From the NCBI GenBank assembly GCA_964480995.1, contig CAYZRZ010000029.1, positions 1 to 16,729 on the forward strand: 16,729 nucleotides of DNA, written 5' to 3'. The position numbers and the translations under genes are program-made. Shown here piece by piece: positions 1-7,527 of this stretch (position 1 is its first letter; each line of letters opens with the position of its first letter). A model generated the notes under the pieces. It was not told where the DNA came from, did not search any database, and worked only from the letters and a program-made list of their open reading frames with translations. This DNA is from UBA1038 sp964480995. GTDB lineage: Bacteria; Bacillota; Clostridia; Christensenellales; Aristaeellaceae.

Positions 1-61
1 CGGTGTTTCACCGAACTATATTGCATGCACCGAACTGGCGCACTGACGCTTACGCTTATAG

Positions 62-298
62 TTACTTCAAGCATGGTTCAATCTGTCAGATAAGGGAGTA
101 GAAGATGCCATCTCCGACATCTACGCCATTCACAAGTTCATGAAGTAGGATTTCACGGAAGAGAAAGCGTTTGATTCTACAACCTTGAAATGTTTTCGAC
201 AGATCCTGGAGGAAACGAAATGAGAAAGGCCATTTGTGAGTTCATCAATCGTGTGCTGGATGCCAAGGGTCATTTCATGCGCGGCAGCATCTCGTGAG
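62..298 (+). pseudogene. IS5-family transposase N-terminal remnant
   Basis: Read from about position 68, the translation has WFNLSDKGVEDAI, then after an in-frame TAG (146-148) DFTEEKAFDSTTLKCFRQ. This follows the N-terminal domain of IS5-type transposases, which have a W-[FY]-x-LSD-x-x-x-ED motif followed by a DxTT-x-x-x-FR block. The reading frame then stops (TGA about 221-223) and matching sequence resumes in another frame (AICEFINRVLDAKGHFMRG, to TGA at 296-298), so at least one stop and one frameshift break it. The catalytic DDE core is absent; the sequence past 298 no longer resembles the family. It is a dead fragment at the scaffold's left end. The family call rests on motif recognition from memory and is fairly secure; the exact boundaries are not. 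Confidence 0.6.
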
Positions 299-322
299 CA
301 CGAAGACATTTAGCGTGCCGCG

Positions 323-757
323 CTATCCCGCGTAGTGCTCCGCCGCGTATTCATCCAGCAGCCGCACGGACTCCCTCACCGTTTCCTCCAGCACACCGAG
401 GTCAATGTCCGCCAGCTTATTGACATACACGCAGCCGACGGAAGCCTTGTGCTTGCCAAGCCTGGCCAAAAAGCCATCCAGCTTCCCGCCGTACATGAAC
501 AGGTACAGCGATATCTTGCCCTTGCGGGGTGAGAAGCCTGTTTTGGCGGCGAAGCCCGCGTGTCCGCTTTCGTAGCGGTAGTGGTAAGTGCCAAAGCCAA
601 AGCCGCTGCCGCCCCACACGACGGCCGGCTCGCCGGTGGCGCGTTCAAAGATAGGGATCAGCGTCCTGGCTTCTTCCTTTTGCTTGTCCGTCTCCAGGGT
701 CCGGATATATTCCTCAGCCGTCAACTCCAGCGGCTTTGTCTTCTGTTCCTTCGCCAC
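323..757 (-). CDS. DUF1801 (YdhG-like) domain protein
   Basis: A 144-residue cytoplasmic protein with no signal peptide or membrane segment. Residues about 10-140 match the DUF1801/YdhG-like fold: an N-terminal EEYIRTLETDKQKEEARTL helix, the VVWGGSGFGFGTYHYRYESG block, GFSPRKGKISLYLF, and a C-terminal region with GCVYVNKLADID and a closing helix. These are the usual landmarks, and the length is normal for single-domain members. The biochemical role of the family is not established. The start is GTG (755-757 on the plus strand reads CAC) preceded by a GGGGG-containing Shine-Dalgarno-like stretch about 9 nt away; no ATG gives a better fit. It is divergent from argS, and between them lies the short promoter region 758-887. 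I see no convincing terminator downstream of its stop. Confidence 0.85.
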   Translation of the reverse strand: MAKEQKTKPLELTAEEYIRTLETDKQKEEARTLIPIFERATGEPAVVWGGSGFGFGTYHYRYESGHAGFAAKTGFSPRKGKISLYLFMYGGKLDGFLARLGKHKASVGCVYVNKLADIDLGVLEETVRESVRLLDEYAAEHYAG

Positions 758-826
758 GGCGGTTTACCCCCATCGATAAGATCCGTATTTTGAATAGAGT
801 ATACCCATTGGTACCGCTGGGCTTGC

Positions 827-855
827 TTGCGCCCCCTTGCGCGCTATGGTATGAT
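827..855 (+). promoter_or_regulatory. Candidate sigma-A promoter of argS
   Basis: TTGCGC (827-832), a 17-bp spacer, then TATGAT (850-855) preceded by TGG, an extended -10 TGn element. An overlapping GATAAT (853-858) could also act as the -10. The site is about 30 nt ahead of the argS start, leaving a short leader with no room for a T-box. Assigned by consensus match only. Confidence 0.5.
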
Positions 856-887
856 AATCTGTGTTTTTTCAAGGGGGTAGAAAGCGG

Positions 888-2568
888 ATGGACATGCGGG
901 AGATCATCGCACAGGCACTGAACAGGGCGGCAAAGGCCGCCTTTCCGGAGGATGATTTTGAGCCTGCGGCACTTGGGCGCGCGCTGGAGATCCCGCCGGA
1001 TCCGGCCATGGGCGATATGGCCTTTCCCTGCTTCGCGCTCTCGCGCCAGCTGCGCATGGGCCCGCCGCAGATCGCGGCAAAAATAGCCGGCGGCATATCG
1101 GACCCGCTGATCGAGCGGGCGGAGGTCAAGGGCGGCTACCTGAATTTCTTNNNNNNNNNNGCTCGCGAGCAAGGGCAATTGGGGCGCGGGGACCGAGGGA
1201 GAGGGCAAGACGGTCTGCATCGACTATTCCTCCATCAACATCGCCAAGCGCTTCCATATCGGCCACCTGTCCACCACGGCCATCGGCCACAGCCTCAAGC
1301 GCATTTATGATTACCTGGGCTACCGCACCGTGGGCATCAACCACCTGGGTGACTGGGGCACCCAGTTTGGCAAGATGATCGCCGCCTACAAGCACTGGGG
1401 GTCGAAGGAAGAGGTCGAGCGGGGCGGCGTACAGGCGCTCAGCGACCTGTATGTGCGCTTCCACAAGGAGGCAGAGGAAGATCCAGCACTTGAAGATGAA
1501 GGCCGCGCCTGGTTCAAGCGCATCGAGGACGGAGACGCGGAAGCGCTGTCGATCTTCAACTGGTTCAAGGAGATCACCCTGAAGGATGCCGACCGGGTGT
1601 ACGATATATTGGGCGTTTCTTTTGACAGCTACGCGGGCGAGAGCTTTTATAACGACAAGATGGACCGCGTGGTCGACGAACTGAGGCAAAAGAACCTGCT
1701 GGTCGAAAGCGACGGCGCCTATGTAGTGGACCTGGAACCCTGGGGCATGCCCCCCTGCCTGATCATCAAGCGTGACGGCGCCACCCTGTACGCCACCCGC
1801 GATATCGCCGCCGCGCTCTACCGCATGGACACCTACAATTTTGAGAAATGCCTGTATGTGGTCGCCTATCAGCAGGACCTGCATTTCCGCCAGGTGTTCA
1901 AGGTGCTGGAGCTGATGGGCTACGAGTGGGCCGCTGAGCGCACGCAGCACGTGGCCTTCGGCATGATCAGCTACGAGGGCGAAGCCCTCTCCACCCGCAA
2001 GGGCAACATCGTCTATCTGGATGATCTGCTGCGCGCGGCGCAGGAAAAGGCGCTGGCCATTATTGAAGAAAAGAGCCCCGGCCTGTCCGACAAGGAAAAG
2101 ACGGCCCGCCAGGTGGGCATCGGCTCGGTCATCTTCTTTGATCTGTTCAACAGCCGCATCAAGGATATCGATTTCCGCTGGGACCGCGCCCTTAACTTTG
2201 ACGGCGAGACCGGCCCCTACGTGCAGTATACCTACGCGCGCTGCTGTTCGGTGCTTCGCAAGGCGGGAGAGGTAAACGCGACGCCTGATTACGCCGCCCT
2301 GACGGACGATGAGGCGATGGCGCTGGTCAAGCTGCTGGCCCTCTTCCCGGAGGCGGTGCGCGATGCCGCGCTGCGCAGCGAGCCCTGCATGCTGACCCGG
2401 GCGACCACCGAGATCGCCAAGGCCTACAACAAGTTCTACTATGAGCACCGCATCCTCACCCAGGACGCGGGCGAAAGCGCCGCGCGCCTGGCCTTGACCT
2501 CAGCTGTCAAGGAGGTCATCGGGCGGGGGCTCTACCTGATCGGCCTGGAAGCGCCGGAGCAGATGTGA
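888..2568 (+). CDS. argS: Arginyl-tRNA synthetase, interrupted by an assembly gap
   Basis: Class I aminoacyl-tRNA synthetase that charges tRNA-Arg with arginine. The start is ATG 888, ten nt after AAGGGGG (871-877). The first 87 codons encode the N-terminal additional domain (MGDMAFPCFALSRQL, GGYLNF). Ten Ns follow at 1151-1160. The rest reads from 1162 in another frame: VCIDYSSINIAKRFHIGHL contains the HIGH signature, NHLGDWGTQFGKM is a typical ArgRS block, STRKGNIVYLDDLL stands in the KMSKS position, and FDGETGPYVQYTYAR opens the DALR anticodon-binding domain, ending at TGA 2566-2568. The visible parts total about 555 residues against a usual 560-570, so about 10-15 residues are probably hidden in the gap. 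The frame change is best explained by the arbitrary gap length, not by mutation. dapF follows after 10 nt, probably in the same transcript. Confidence 0.93.
1151..1160. other. Scaffold gap (10 N)
   Basis: Ten consecutive Ns within argS. Coding frames on the two sides differ by one nucleotide, and ArgRS homology suggests about 30-45 nt are really missing, so the N count is a placeholder rather than a measured length. Confidence 0.97.
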
Positions 2569-2578
2569 GGCAGCACCC

Positions 2579-3418
2579 ATGAAGTTTACAAAGATGCAGG
2601 GTATCGGCAACGACTACGTCTACATCGATTGTTTTGAGGAAAATGTCAAGGATCCGGCGGCGCTGGCCATCAGGATGAGCAAGCCTCATTTCGGCGTAGG
2701 CTCTGACGGCCTGGTGCTGATCGAGGCCAGCGAGCATGCCGATTTCGGCATGCGCATATTCAACTCGGACGGCAGCGAAGCCGAGATGTGCGGCAATGCC
2801 GCCCGCTGTGTGGGCCGCTATGTGCGGGAGCGCGGTCTGACGGATAAGGATGAGATCACCCTGTCCACCAAGGCCGGCATCCGCCGCTTGTGGCCGGAGG
2901 TATCAAACGGCACCGTTCGCCGCGTCAAGGTGGACATGGGCTCGCCCGAACTGAACCCGCGCCTGATCGGCGTGGACCTGCCGGGCGACCTGGTGCTGCG
3001 CCACCGCGTCCAGATACTGGGCCAGACCCTGTTCATCACCGCCGTCAGCCTGGGTAACCCGCACTGCGTGATCTTTGTGCGCGACCCCGATCTGATGGAT
3101 CTTCAAACCATCGGCCCCATGCTTGAAAACCACAGCCTGTTCCCCAACCGCACGAATGTGGAGTTTGTGCGCGTGGTCAGGCGCGACTGCCTACAGATGC
3201 GCGTATGGGAACGAGGCAGCGGCGAAACGCTGGGCTGCGGCACCGGCGCCTGCGCCGCCCTGGTCGCGAGCGTTTTATGCGGCCTGAGCGACCGCACCGC
3301 CCAGGTGCGCCTGCCCGGCGGCCATCTTGAATTGATGTGGAACCCTGAGGATAACTGTGTCTACCAATCCGGCCCCGCGGAGTTTGTATTTGACGGGGTA
3401 TGGTTCGAACAGGAATAA
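2579..3418 (+). CDS. dapF: Diaminopimelate epimerase
   Basis: Cofactor-independent racemase that converts LL- to meso-diaminopimelate, the last steps toward lysine and peptidoglycan cross-bridges. The protein has 279 residues, normal for the family. It opens with the signature KMQGIGNDYVYID. The two catalytic cysteines sit in MCGNAARC (Cys71) and GCGTGAC (Cys220), each in one half of the pseudo-symmetric fold. FGVGSDGL, FNSDGSEAEM, GNPHCVIF and the late WERGSGET are further substrate-pocket blocks. The ATG at 2579 lies 10 nt after the argS stop, with a weak GAGG overlapping that stop, so translation may be coupled. Presence of this enzyme fits a DAP-type cell wall. No defect seen. Confidence 0.97.
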   Translation: MKFTKMQGIGNDYVYIDCFEENVKDPAALAIRMSKPHFGVGSDGLVLIEASEHADFGMRIFNSDGSEAEMCGNAARCVGRYVRERGLTDKDEITLSTKAGIRRLWPEVSNGTVRRVKVDMGSPELNPRLIGVDLPGDLVLRHRVQILGQTLFITAVSLGNPHCVIFVRDPDLMDLQTIGPMLENHSLFPNRTNVEFVRVVRRDCLQMRVWERGSGETLGCGTGACAALVASVLCGLSDRTAQVRLPGGHLELMWNPEDNCVYQSGPAEFVFDGVWFEQE

Positions 3419-3429
3419 GGGATGATCCG

Positions 3430-3455
3430 GAGAGCTTTCACAATAGAAAGTTTTC
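3430..3455 (+). promoter_or_regulatory. Hairpin in the dapF-purA spacer
   Basis: GAGAGCTTTC (3430-3439) and GAAAGTTTTC (3446-3455) form a 10-bp stem with two G-U pairs around the loop ACAATA. The U-rich part is inside the stem rather than after it, so this is not a standard terminator. It sits 43 nt before the purA start. Further on, CCCCT (3459-3463) could pair with the AGGGG of the purA Shine-Dalgarno (3486-3490). Function unknown. Confidence 0.3.
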
Positions 3456-3498
3456 GGGCCCCTCCATGACCAATAACGACTATCAAGGGGGATGAAAC

Positions 3499-4773
3499 AT
3501 GGTACGCGCGATCGTTGGAGCTAACTGGGGCGACGAGGGCAAGGGCAAGCTGACCGATGTGCTGGCGGAGCAGTCCGACATCGTCGTCCGTTATCAGGGC
3601 GGGGCCAACGCCGGACACACCATCATCAACGAGCACGGCAAGTTCGCCCTTCACCTGCTGCCCAGCGGCATCTTTTACCAAAGCATCGTCAACATCATCG
3701 GACCCGGCGTGGCGCTGGATATCGAGGCGCTGTTTTCTGAACTGGACGGCATCCTCTCCCGCGGGCTGCCCCGGCCAAAGCTTCTGGTGTCCGACCGGGC
3801 ACAGGTGCTGATGGACTTCCACGTGATGCTTGATACCTATGAGGAAGAGCGCATGGCGGACCGCAAGTTCGGCTCCACCAAGTCGGGGATCGCTCCCTTC
3901 TACAGCGACAAGGCCTCCAAGGTGGGCATTCAGGTCTGTCAGCTGGGAGATAAAGAGCTTTTGCGCGAGCGCCTTGCGCTCAGCCTGGTCAAAAAGAACA
4001 TCCTGATGGAGCACCTGTACCATAAGCCCCTGCTTGACACGGACGCCCTGACAGAAAAATACTATGAGCTGGGGCAGCGCCTGGCGCCTTATGTGGTGGA
4101 TACGACGCAGTACCTGTACGGGGCGCTGAAGGAAGGCAAGCGCATCCTGCTGGAAGGCCAGCTGGGCGCGCTGCGCGACCTGGAGCACGGCATCTATCCC
4201 TACACCACCTCCTCCTCCCCGCTGGCCGGCTACGGCACGGTGGGCGCGGGCATCCCCCCTGCCGCGATCAAGGAGGTCATTGCCGTCACCAAAGCCTATT
4301 CGAGCAGCGTGGGAACCGGCTACTTCGTCACCGCCCTTACGGGCGAGGCGGCTGAGGAGCTCAGGAAGCGCGGCGGCGACGCCGGCGAATACGGCGCCAA
4401 GACCGGCCGCCCCCGCGATGTGGGCTGGTTTGACGCCGTGGCGACACGCTACGGCTGCCGCGTGCAGGGCGCGACCGCCTGCGCGATGACCAACATCGAT
4501 GTGCTGGGCTATCTGGATGAGATCAAGGTGTGCGTTGCCTACGACATCGACGGCGAGCAGACACGGGATTTTCCCTCCTCCCCCAGGCTGTCGCGCGCCA
4601 AGCCCATCTATGTCACCCTGCCGGGCTGGAAAACGGATATACGCGGCGTCACCGATTATGACGCGCTGCCCAAGAATTGCAAAAACTACCTGAGCTATAT
4701 CGAGCGCGTCATCGAAACGCCCCTGACCATCATTTCGACGGGGCCCAAGCGCGAGGAGATCATTTTCAGGTAA
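3499..4773 (+). CDS. purA: Adenylosuccinate synthetase, divergent clostridial-type
   Basis: Joins IMP and aspartate using GTP to make adenylosuccinate, the first committed step to AMP. The 424-residue length is normal. The N-terminus has the GTP-binding loop WGDEGKGK with catalytic Asp12, and GGANAGHT with catalytic His40. LLPSGI, GPGVALD, LDTYEEERM and the C-terminal LPGWKTDIRG, YIERV and ISTGPKREEI are family landmarks. Several normally strict motifs differ: EGQLG replaces EGAQG, SSSPLAGYG follows where SSN is usual, and GAKTGRPRDVGWFD replaces GATTGRPRRCGWFD. I recall similar EGQLG-type enzymes in other Clostridia, so it is probably a functional sub-family. AAGGGGG (3485-3491) lies seven nt before ATG 3499. 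It follows dapF after 80 nt and ends at the terminator at 4790-4837. Confidence 0.93.
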   Translation: MVRAIVGANWGDEGKGKLTDVLAEQSDIVVRYQGGANAGHTIINEHGKFALHLLPSGIFYQSIVNIIGPGVALDIEALFSELDGILSRGLPRPKLLVSDRAQVLMDFHVMLDTYEEERMADRKFGSTKSGIAPFYSDKASKVGIQVCQLGDKELLRERLALSLVKKNILMEHLYHKPLLDTDALTEKYYELGQRLAPYVVDTTQYLYGALKEGKRILLEGQLGALRDLEHGIYPYTTSSSPLAGYGTVGAGIPPAAIKEVIAVTKAYSSSVGTGYFVTALTGEAAEELRKRGGDAGEYGAKTGRPRDVGWFDAVATRYGCRVQGATACAMTNIDVLGYLDEIKVCVAYDIDGEQTRDFPSSPRLSRAKPIYVTLPGWKTDIRGVTDYDALPKNCKNYLSYIERVIETPLTIISTGPKREEIIFR

Positions 4774-4789
4774 TTTCATCAATATACAG

Positions 4790-4837
4790 AAAAACCCGGG
4801 AGGCTGTTACTTTACGTATCAGCCTCCTGAGTTTTTT
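4790..4837 (+). terminator. Near-symmetric, probably bidirectional terminator
   Basis: Arms 4790-4806 and 4820-4836 are a 17-nt imperfect inverted repeat (core GGAGGCTG / CAGCCTCC, 13-nt loop), followed by six Ts at 4832-4837. On the other strand the A-run at 4790-4794 supplies five Us. It lies 17 nt after purA and about 55 nt beyond the end of the convergent DUF1541 gene, so it can stop transcription from both sides. A small palindrome, GCTGA-TGA-TCAGC, follows near 4853. Confidence 0.85.
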
Positions 4838-4892
4838 GTGGAGCGCCTCAGCTGATGATCAGCCTTTTGATGCTCTTCTTTGCCACCCGCTC

Positions 4893-5426
4893 CTATCCGT
4901 TGTCAGCCGGGAGCTCGTAGGGCAGCAGCTCCTCTTGGGAAACCCATTGGTGGTCCTGGATGGGCTCGCCCCCGTCGGTGGGCGTAAAATCCACCATGTA
5001 AGCGACGCCGGCCATCACCTCGACGATTTCAGCCCGCGCGCCTTCTCCGCCCATGCCGCTGATATGCCCCGGCAGCAGGATCACCTGATCCCCCACCTTG
5101 TAGGGTTCGTCACCGCTGCCCTGGATCTCCTCATGGATCACCCAGCGGTGCCAGAGGACCTCTTCGCCGGTATCCGCGTTGGTATAGTTGATGGCATACA
5201 GCACCGTATCAAAGGCGCCGGAGACGCGCGCAACCGCCCCCGCCATGCCGGGCATATGATCGGCCAGCAAAATGACCTCAGCGCCTACCGGGTAGGTTGG
5301 GTCCTCCGCGGGTGTAAAGGTATCGGTAGGCGTGGCAGCGTGATGATCCATCCCTTCATGCGCAAGTGCCGGAATGACCGATATCAGCATCATCGCCGCC
5401 AGCAGCATGCTTGTTAACTTCTTCAT
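4893..5426 (-). CDS. Exported DUF1541 protein, two repeats (YdhK-like)
   Basis: A 177-residue exported protein. Residues 1-22 are a signal peptide (MKK, hydrophobic LLAAMMLISVIPALA) with a signal peptidase I site after ALA; there is no lipobox cysteine, although YdhK-type members I know are often lipoproteins. Two copies of the DUF1541 unit follow, at about 43-103 and 108-168. Each has VGxxVILL, a short H-x-x-GM turn (DHMPGM, GHISGM), an A-R-V/A-E strand, a Y-x-[IV]-x-[YF]-T strand and W-V-x-x-E-E. The mature N-terminus HEGMDHH and the H-x-x-GM turns suggest metal, perhaps copper, binding; this is inference. ATG 5424-5426 is chosen because GGAGG lies seven nt before it; a longer in-frame extension to 5495 lacks this and would bury the signal peptide. 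It lies downstream of the phosphohexomutase, on the same strand. Confidence 0.85.
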   Translation of the reverse strand: MKKLTSMLLAAMMLISVIPALAHEGMDHHAATPTDTFTPAEDPTYPVGAEVILLADHMPGMAGAVARVSGAFDTVLYAINYTNADTGEEVLWHRWVIHEEIQGSGDEPYKVGDQVILLPGHISGMGGEGARAEIVEVMAGVAYMVDFTPTDGGEPIQDHQWVSQEELLPYELPADNG

Positions 5427-5464
5427 TGTTTTCCTCCTCTCAGCCATAGGCCGGGTTACAATGA

Positions 5465-5492
5465 AGTATACACGGCAAGCGTCTGCCGCAAA
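5465..5492 (-). promoter_or_regulatory. Candidate promoter of the DUF1541 gene
   Basis: On the minus strand, TATACT (5465-5470 on plus) is the -10. TTTGCG 16 bp upstream (5487-5492), or TTGTTT 19 bp upstream (5490-5495), is the possible -35. It lies 39 nt ahead of the ATG. The -10 is good and the -35 weak. Confidence 0.35.
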
Positions 5493-5546
5493 CAAGAGCC
5501 GGCTGCCGCGTTCGCGCGCTGTTCGCGGCGCGGATCTCAGGTTTAC

Positions 5547-7268
5547 TTACTGTAGAAGCCCTTTCATATCGTCCATCACCTTTGCCCCAAGCGCCTTGGC
5601 CTGCTCCATGCCCTGGGCCGCGCGCGTATTGACGTACACCTTGATCTTGGGTTCGGTGCCGCTGGGACGCACGCAGCACCAGTGCCCGCCTTCCAGCTCG
5701 TAGAACAGCACGTCGGAGGAGGGGTAATCCAGCTTCTCCTGCCGCCCGCCTTCGGTACGGATACCCTTGAGATAATCAAGCGCGGCCTTGACCTGAATAC
5801 CCGCCACGTCTCCGGGCGGCTCCTCCCGCAGGCGCTTCATCAGGACCTTCATGTTTTCAAGCCCTTCCTTGCCGGGCAGCGTGATGGACAGCACATCCTC
5901 ATGGTAGTAGCCGAATTCGCGGTAAAGCCCCTGCAGGCGGTCATAGAGCGTGATGCCCTCCGCCATGCAGGCGCAGGCCGCTTCGGCGATCAGCAGCGAG
6001 GCGTTCACGCCATCCTTATCGCGCACGCTGGTGCCCGACAGGTAGCCGAAGCTCTCTTCAAACCCGAACAGGAAGCTGTACTCGCCGCTTTCCTCAAACT
6101 GCTGTATCTTTTCCCCGATGTATTTGAAGCCGGTCAGCGTATCAAAGAGCTTTACGCCGTAGCCTTCGCAGATGGAGCGGGCCATCCCGGTGGATACGAT
6201 GCTCTTGCAGACCGCGCCGTTCCCTGGCAGGGTCCCCGCGCGCCGCCTTCCTTCCAGCACATGGTGCAGCAGCAGGCAGCCGATCTGGTTGCCTGACAGC
6301 GTCCTGTACACCCCTTGGCCGTCGCGCACGCACACGCCCAGCCGGTCGCAATCCGGATCGGTGCCGAAGATGACACTGGCGCCCACCTGCTCCGCCAGCG
6401 GGATCGCCAGCCTGAAGGCATTGGGGTCTTCAGGATTGGGGGCGGACACGGTGGAAAAATCCGGGTCCGGCAGTTCCTGCTCGGGCACGACGGTCACGTT
6501 GACGATACCCGCCTCCTTCAGCGCCCGGCGCACGGGGATGTTGCCGCTGCCGTGCAGAGGCGTATAGACGATCTTCAGATCCTTCCCCCGCTCCCGCACC
6601 AGCTCAGGGCTGATCAAAAGGCCCAGGACCATCCTGATATAATCGTCGTCGGCTTCCTTGTCGCCGATATAAGCGAGCAGGCCGCTTTTCAGCGCCTCGC
6701 TTTCATCCATCGGCAGGCAGGCGCTGTAGGGCAGGCTGAAAACCAGATCAGAAATGCCTTTGGCCATCCCCGGCCCTACCTGCGCGCCGTCCTCGGCGTA
6801 TACTTTATAGCCGTTGTACCGGGGCGGATTGTGGCTGGCCGTGATCACCACGCCCGCGATGGCGCGCAGATGCCGCACCGCGTAGCTGACGATCGGCACG
6901 GGCCGCAGCGCGTCAAACAGCATCGCCTTCACCCCCCTGGCCGCAAAGACCAGCGCGGCTTCCCTGGCGAATTCCGGAGACATCCGGCGGCTGTCAAAGC
7001 CGATCACAATGCCGCGCTCCGCCCCGCCGGGGAGGCCCTTCACATAATCAGCCAGCCCCGCGGAGAGCCTGCGCACGTTGAATATATTCATGCGGTTGGT
7101 GCCCGCGCCAAGCACGCCGCGCATGCCGGCGGTGCCGAAGCTCAGCTCCGTATAAAACCTGTCCTCGATCCCTTCGGGCTGGTCCCTGACCGCTTCAAGT
7201 TCGCTGATCAGGGCAGGTTCATCCGCCGCCATCGCCAGCCAGGCCTGATAATTCTCCATCACCGTCAT
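5547..7268 (-). CDS. Phosphoglucomutase/phosphomannomutase (alpha-D-phosphohexomutase)
   Basis: Interconverts hexose 1- and 6-phosphates through a phosphoserine intermediate, feeding sugar nucleotides for wall and glycan synthesis. The four domain signatures are in order: active-site loop TASHNPPRYNGYK with Ser145, metal loop DPDCDR (about 304-309), sugar-specificity loop FGFEESFGYL (about 401-410) and phosphate-binding RPSGTEPKIKVY (about 533-544). About 573 residues with an N-terminal ELSFGTAGMRG is the long PGM2-like form common in Firmicutes, not the shorter GlmM. The start at 7266-7268 (MTVMENYQAW) is chosen because GGAGG (7277-7281) sits eight nt before it; the frame stays open to 7322. 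Glucose versus mannose preference cannot be read here. A good promoter lies 87 nt upstream. Confidence 0.95.
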   Translation of the reverse strand: MTVMENYQAWLAMAADEPALISELEAVRDQPEGIEDRFYTELSFGTAGMRGVLGAGTNRMNIFNVRRLSAGLADYVKGLPGGAERGIVIGFDSRRMSPEFAREAALVFAARGVKAMLFDALRPVPIVSYAVRHLRAIAGVVITASHNPPRYNGYKVYAEDGAQVGPGMAKGISDLVFSLPYSACLPMDESEALKSGLLAYIGDKEADDDYIRMVLGLLISPELVRERGKDLKIVYTPLHGSGNIPVRRALKEAGIVNVTVVPEQELPDPDFSTVSAPNPEDPNAFRLAIPLAEQVGASVIFGTDPDCDRLGVCVRDGQGVYRTLSGNQIGCLLLHHVLEGRRRAGTLPGNGAVCKSIVSTGMARSICEGYGVKLFDTLTGFKYIGEKIQQFEESGEYSFLFGFEESFGYLSGTSVRDKDGVNASLLIAEAACACMAEGITLYDRLQGLYREFGYYHEDVLSITLPGKEGLENMKVLMKRLREEPPGDVAGIQVKAALDYLKGIRTEGGRQEKLDYPSSDVLFYELEGGHWCCVRPSGTEPKIKVYVNTRAAQGMEQAKALGAKVMDDMKGLLQ

Positions 7269-7354
7269 CGCGTTTTCCTCCATGCGCACACTCAAAATCG
7301 CCGTCATCCGATCGGGTTTCAAGTCAAATCCCGTTTATATATATCACGTTTCTT

Positions 7355-7383
7355 ATTATAATCGTCCCTTCCCAGGCGCGCAA
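7355..7383 (-). promoter_or_regulatory. Candidate sigma-A promoter of the phosphohexomutase
   Basis: On the minus strand, TTGCGC (7378-7383 on plus), 17-bp spacer, then a perfect TATAAT (7355-7360). This gives a leader of roughly 80 nt. The -35 hexamer is identical to that proposed for argS. Confidence 0.6.
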
Positions 7384-7448
7384 GCGGAGCCTTGGGGGGG
7401 AAATGGGCGGAAATTATGATGTTTGAAACCAAAAATACCCATTGTTTG

Positions 7449-7477
7449 TTGACCATGTAATGAATCTGTAATATACT
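7449..7477 (+). promoter_or_regulatory. Candidate sigma-A promoter of the SH3 surface protein
   Basis: TTGACC (7449-7454), a 17-bp spacer, TATACT (7472-7477). This is a near-consensus promoter 50 nt before the ATG at 7528. With the minus-strand promoter at 7355-7383 it makes 7269-7527 a divergent regulatory region; I see no clear operator palindrome between them. Confidence 0.65.
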
Positions 7478-7527
7478 GCTGATGGAATATTCTGCGGCTT
7501 TGGCCGGGATAAGGGTTGAGGTGCTCC

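Noticed and set aside
798..803. Minus-strand TATACT as a DUF1801 promoter
   Set aside because: No acceptable -35 at 16-18 bp.
758..887. T-box riboswitch before argS
   Set aside because: The leader between the likely promoter and the start is about 25 nt, far too short, and no T-box motif is present.
1126..2448. 440-codon open frame on the minus strand
   Set aside because: Antisense to well-conserved argS, composition driven by GC-rich codons, no recognisable product and it crosses the N gap.
3361..4782. 473-codon minus-strand frame
   Set aside because: Exact shadow of purA, longer only because GC-rich coding leaves few stops; no family motifs.
6315..7361. 348-codon plus-strand frame
   Set aside because: Antisense to the phosphohexomutase, whose four signature motifs are all on the minus strand.
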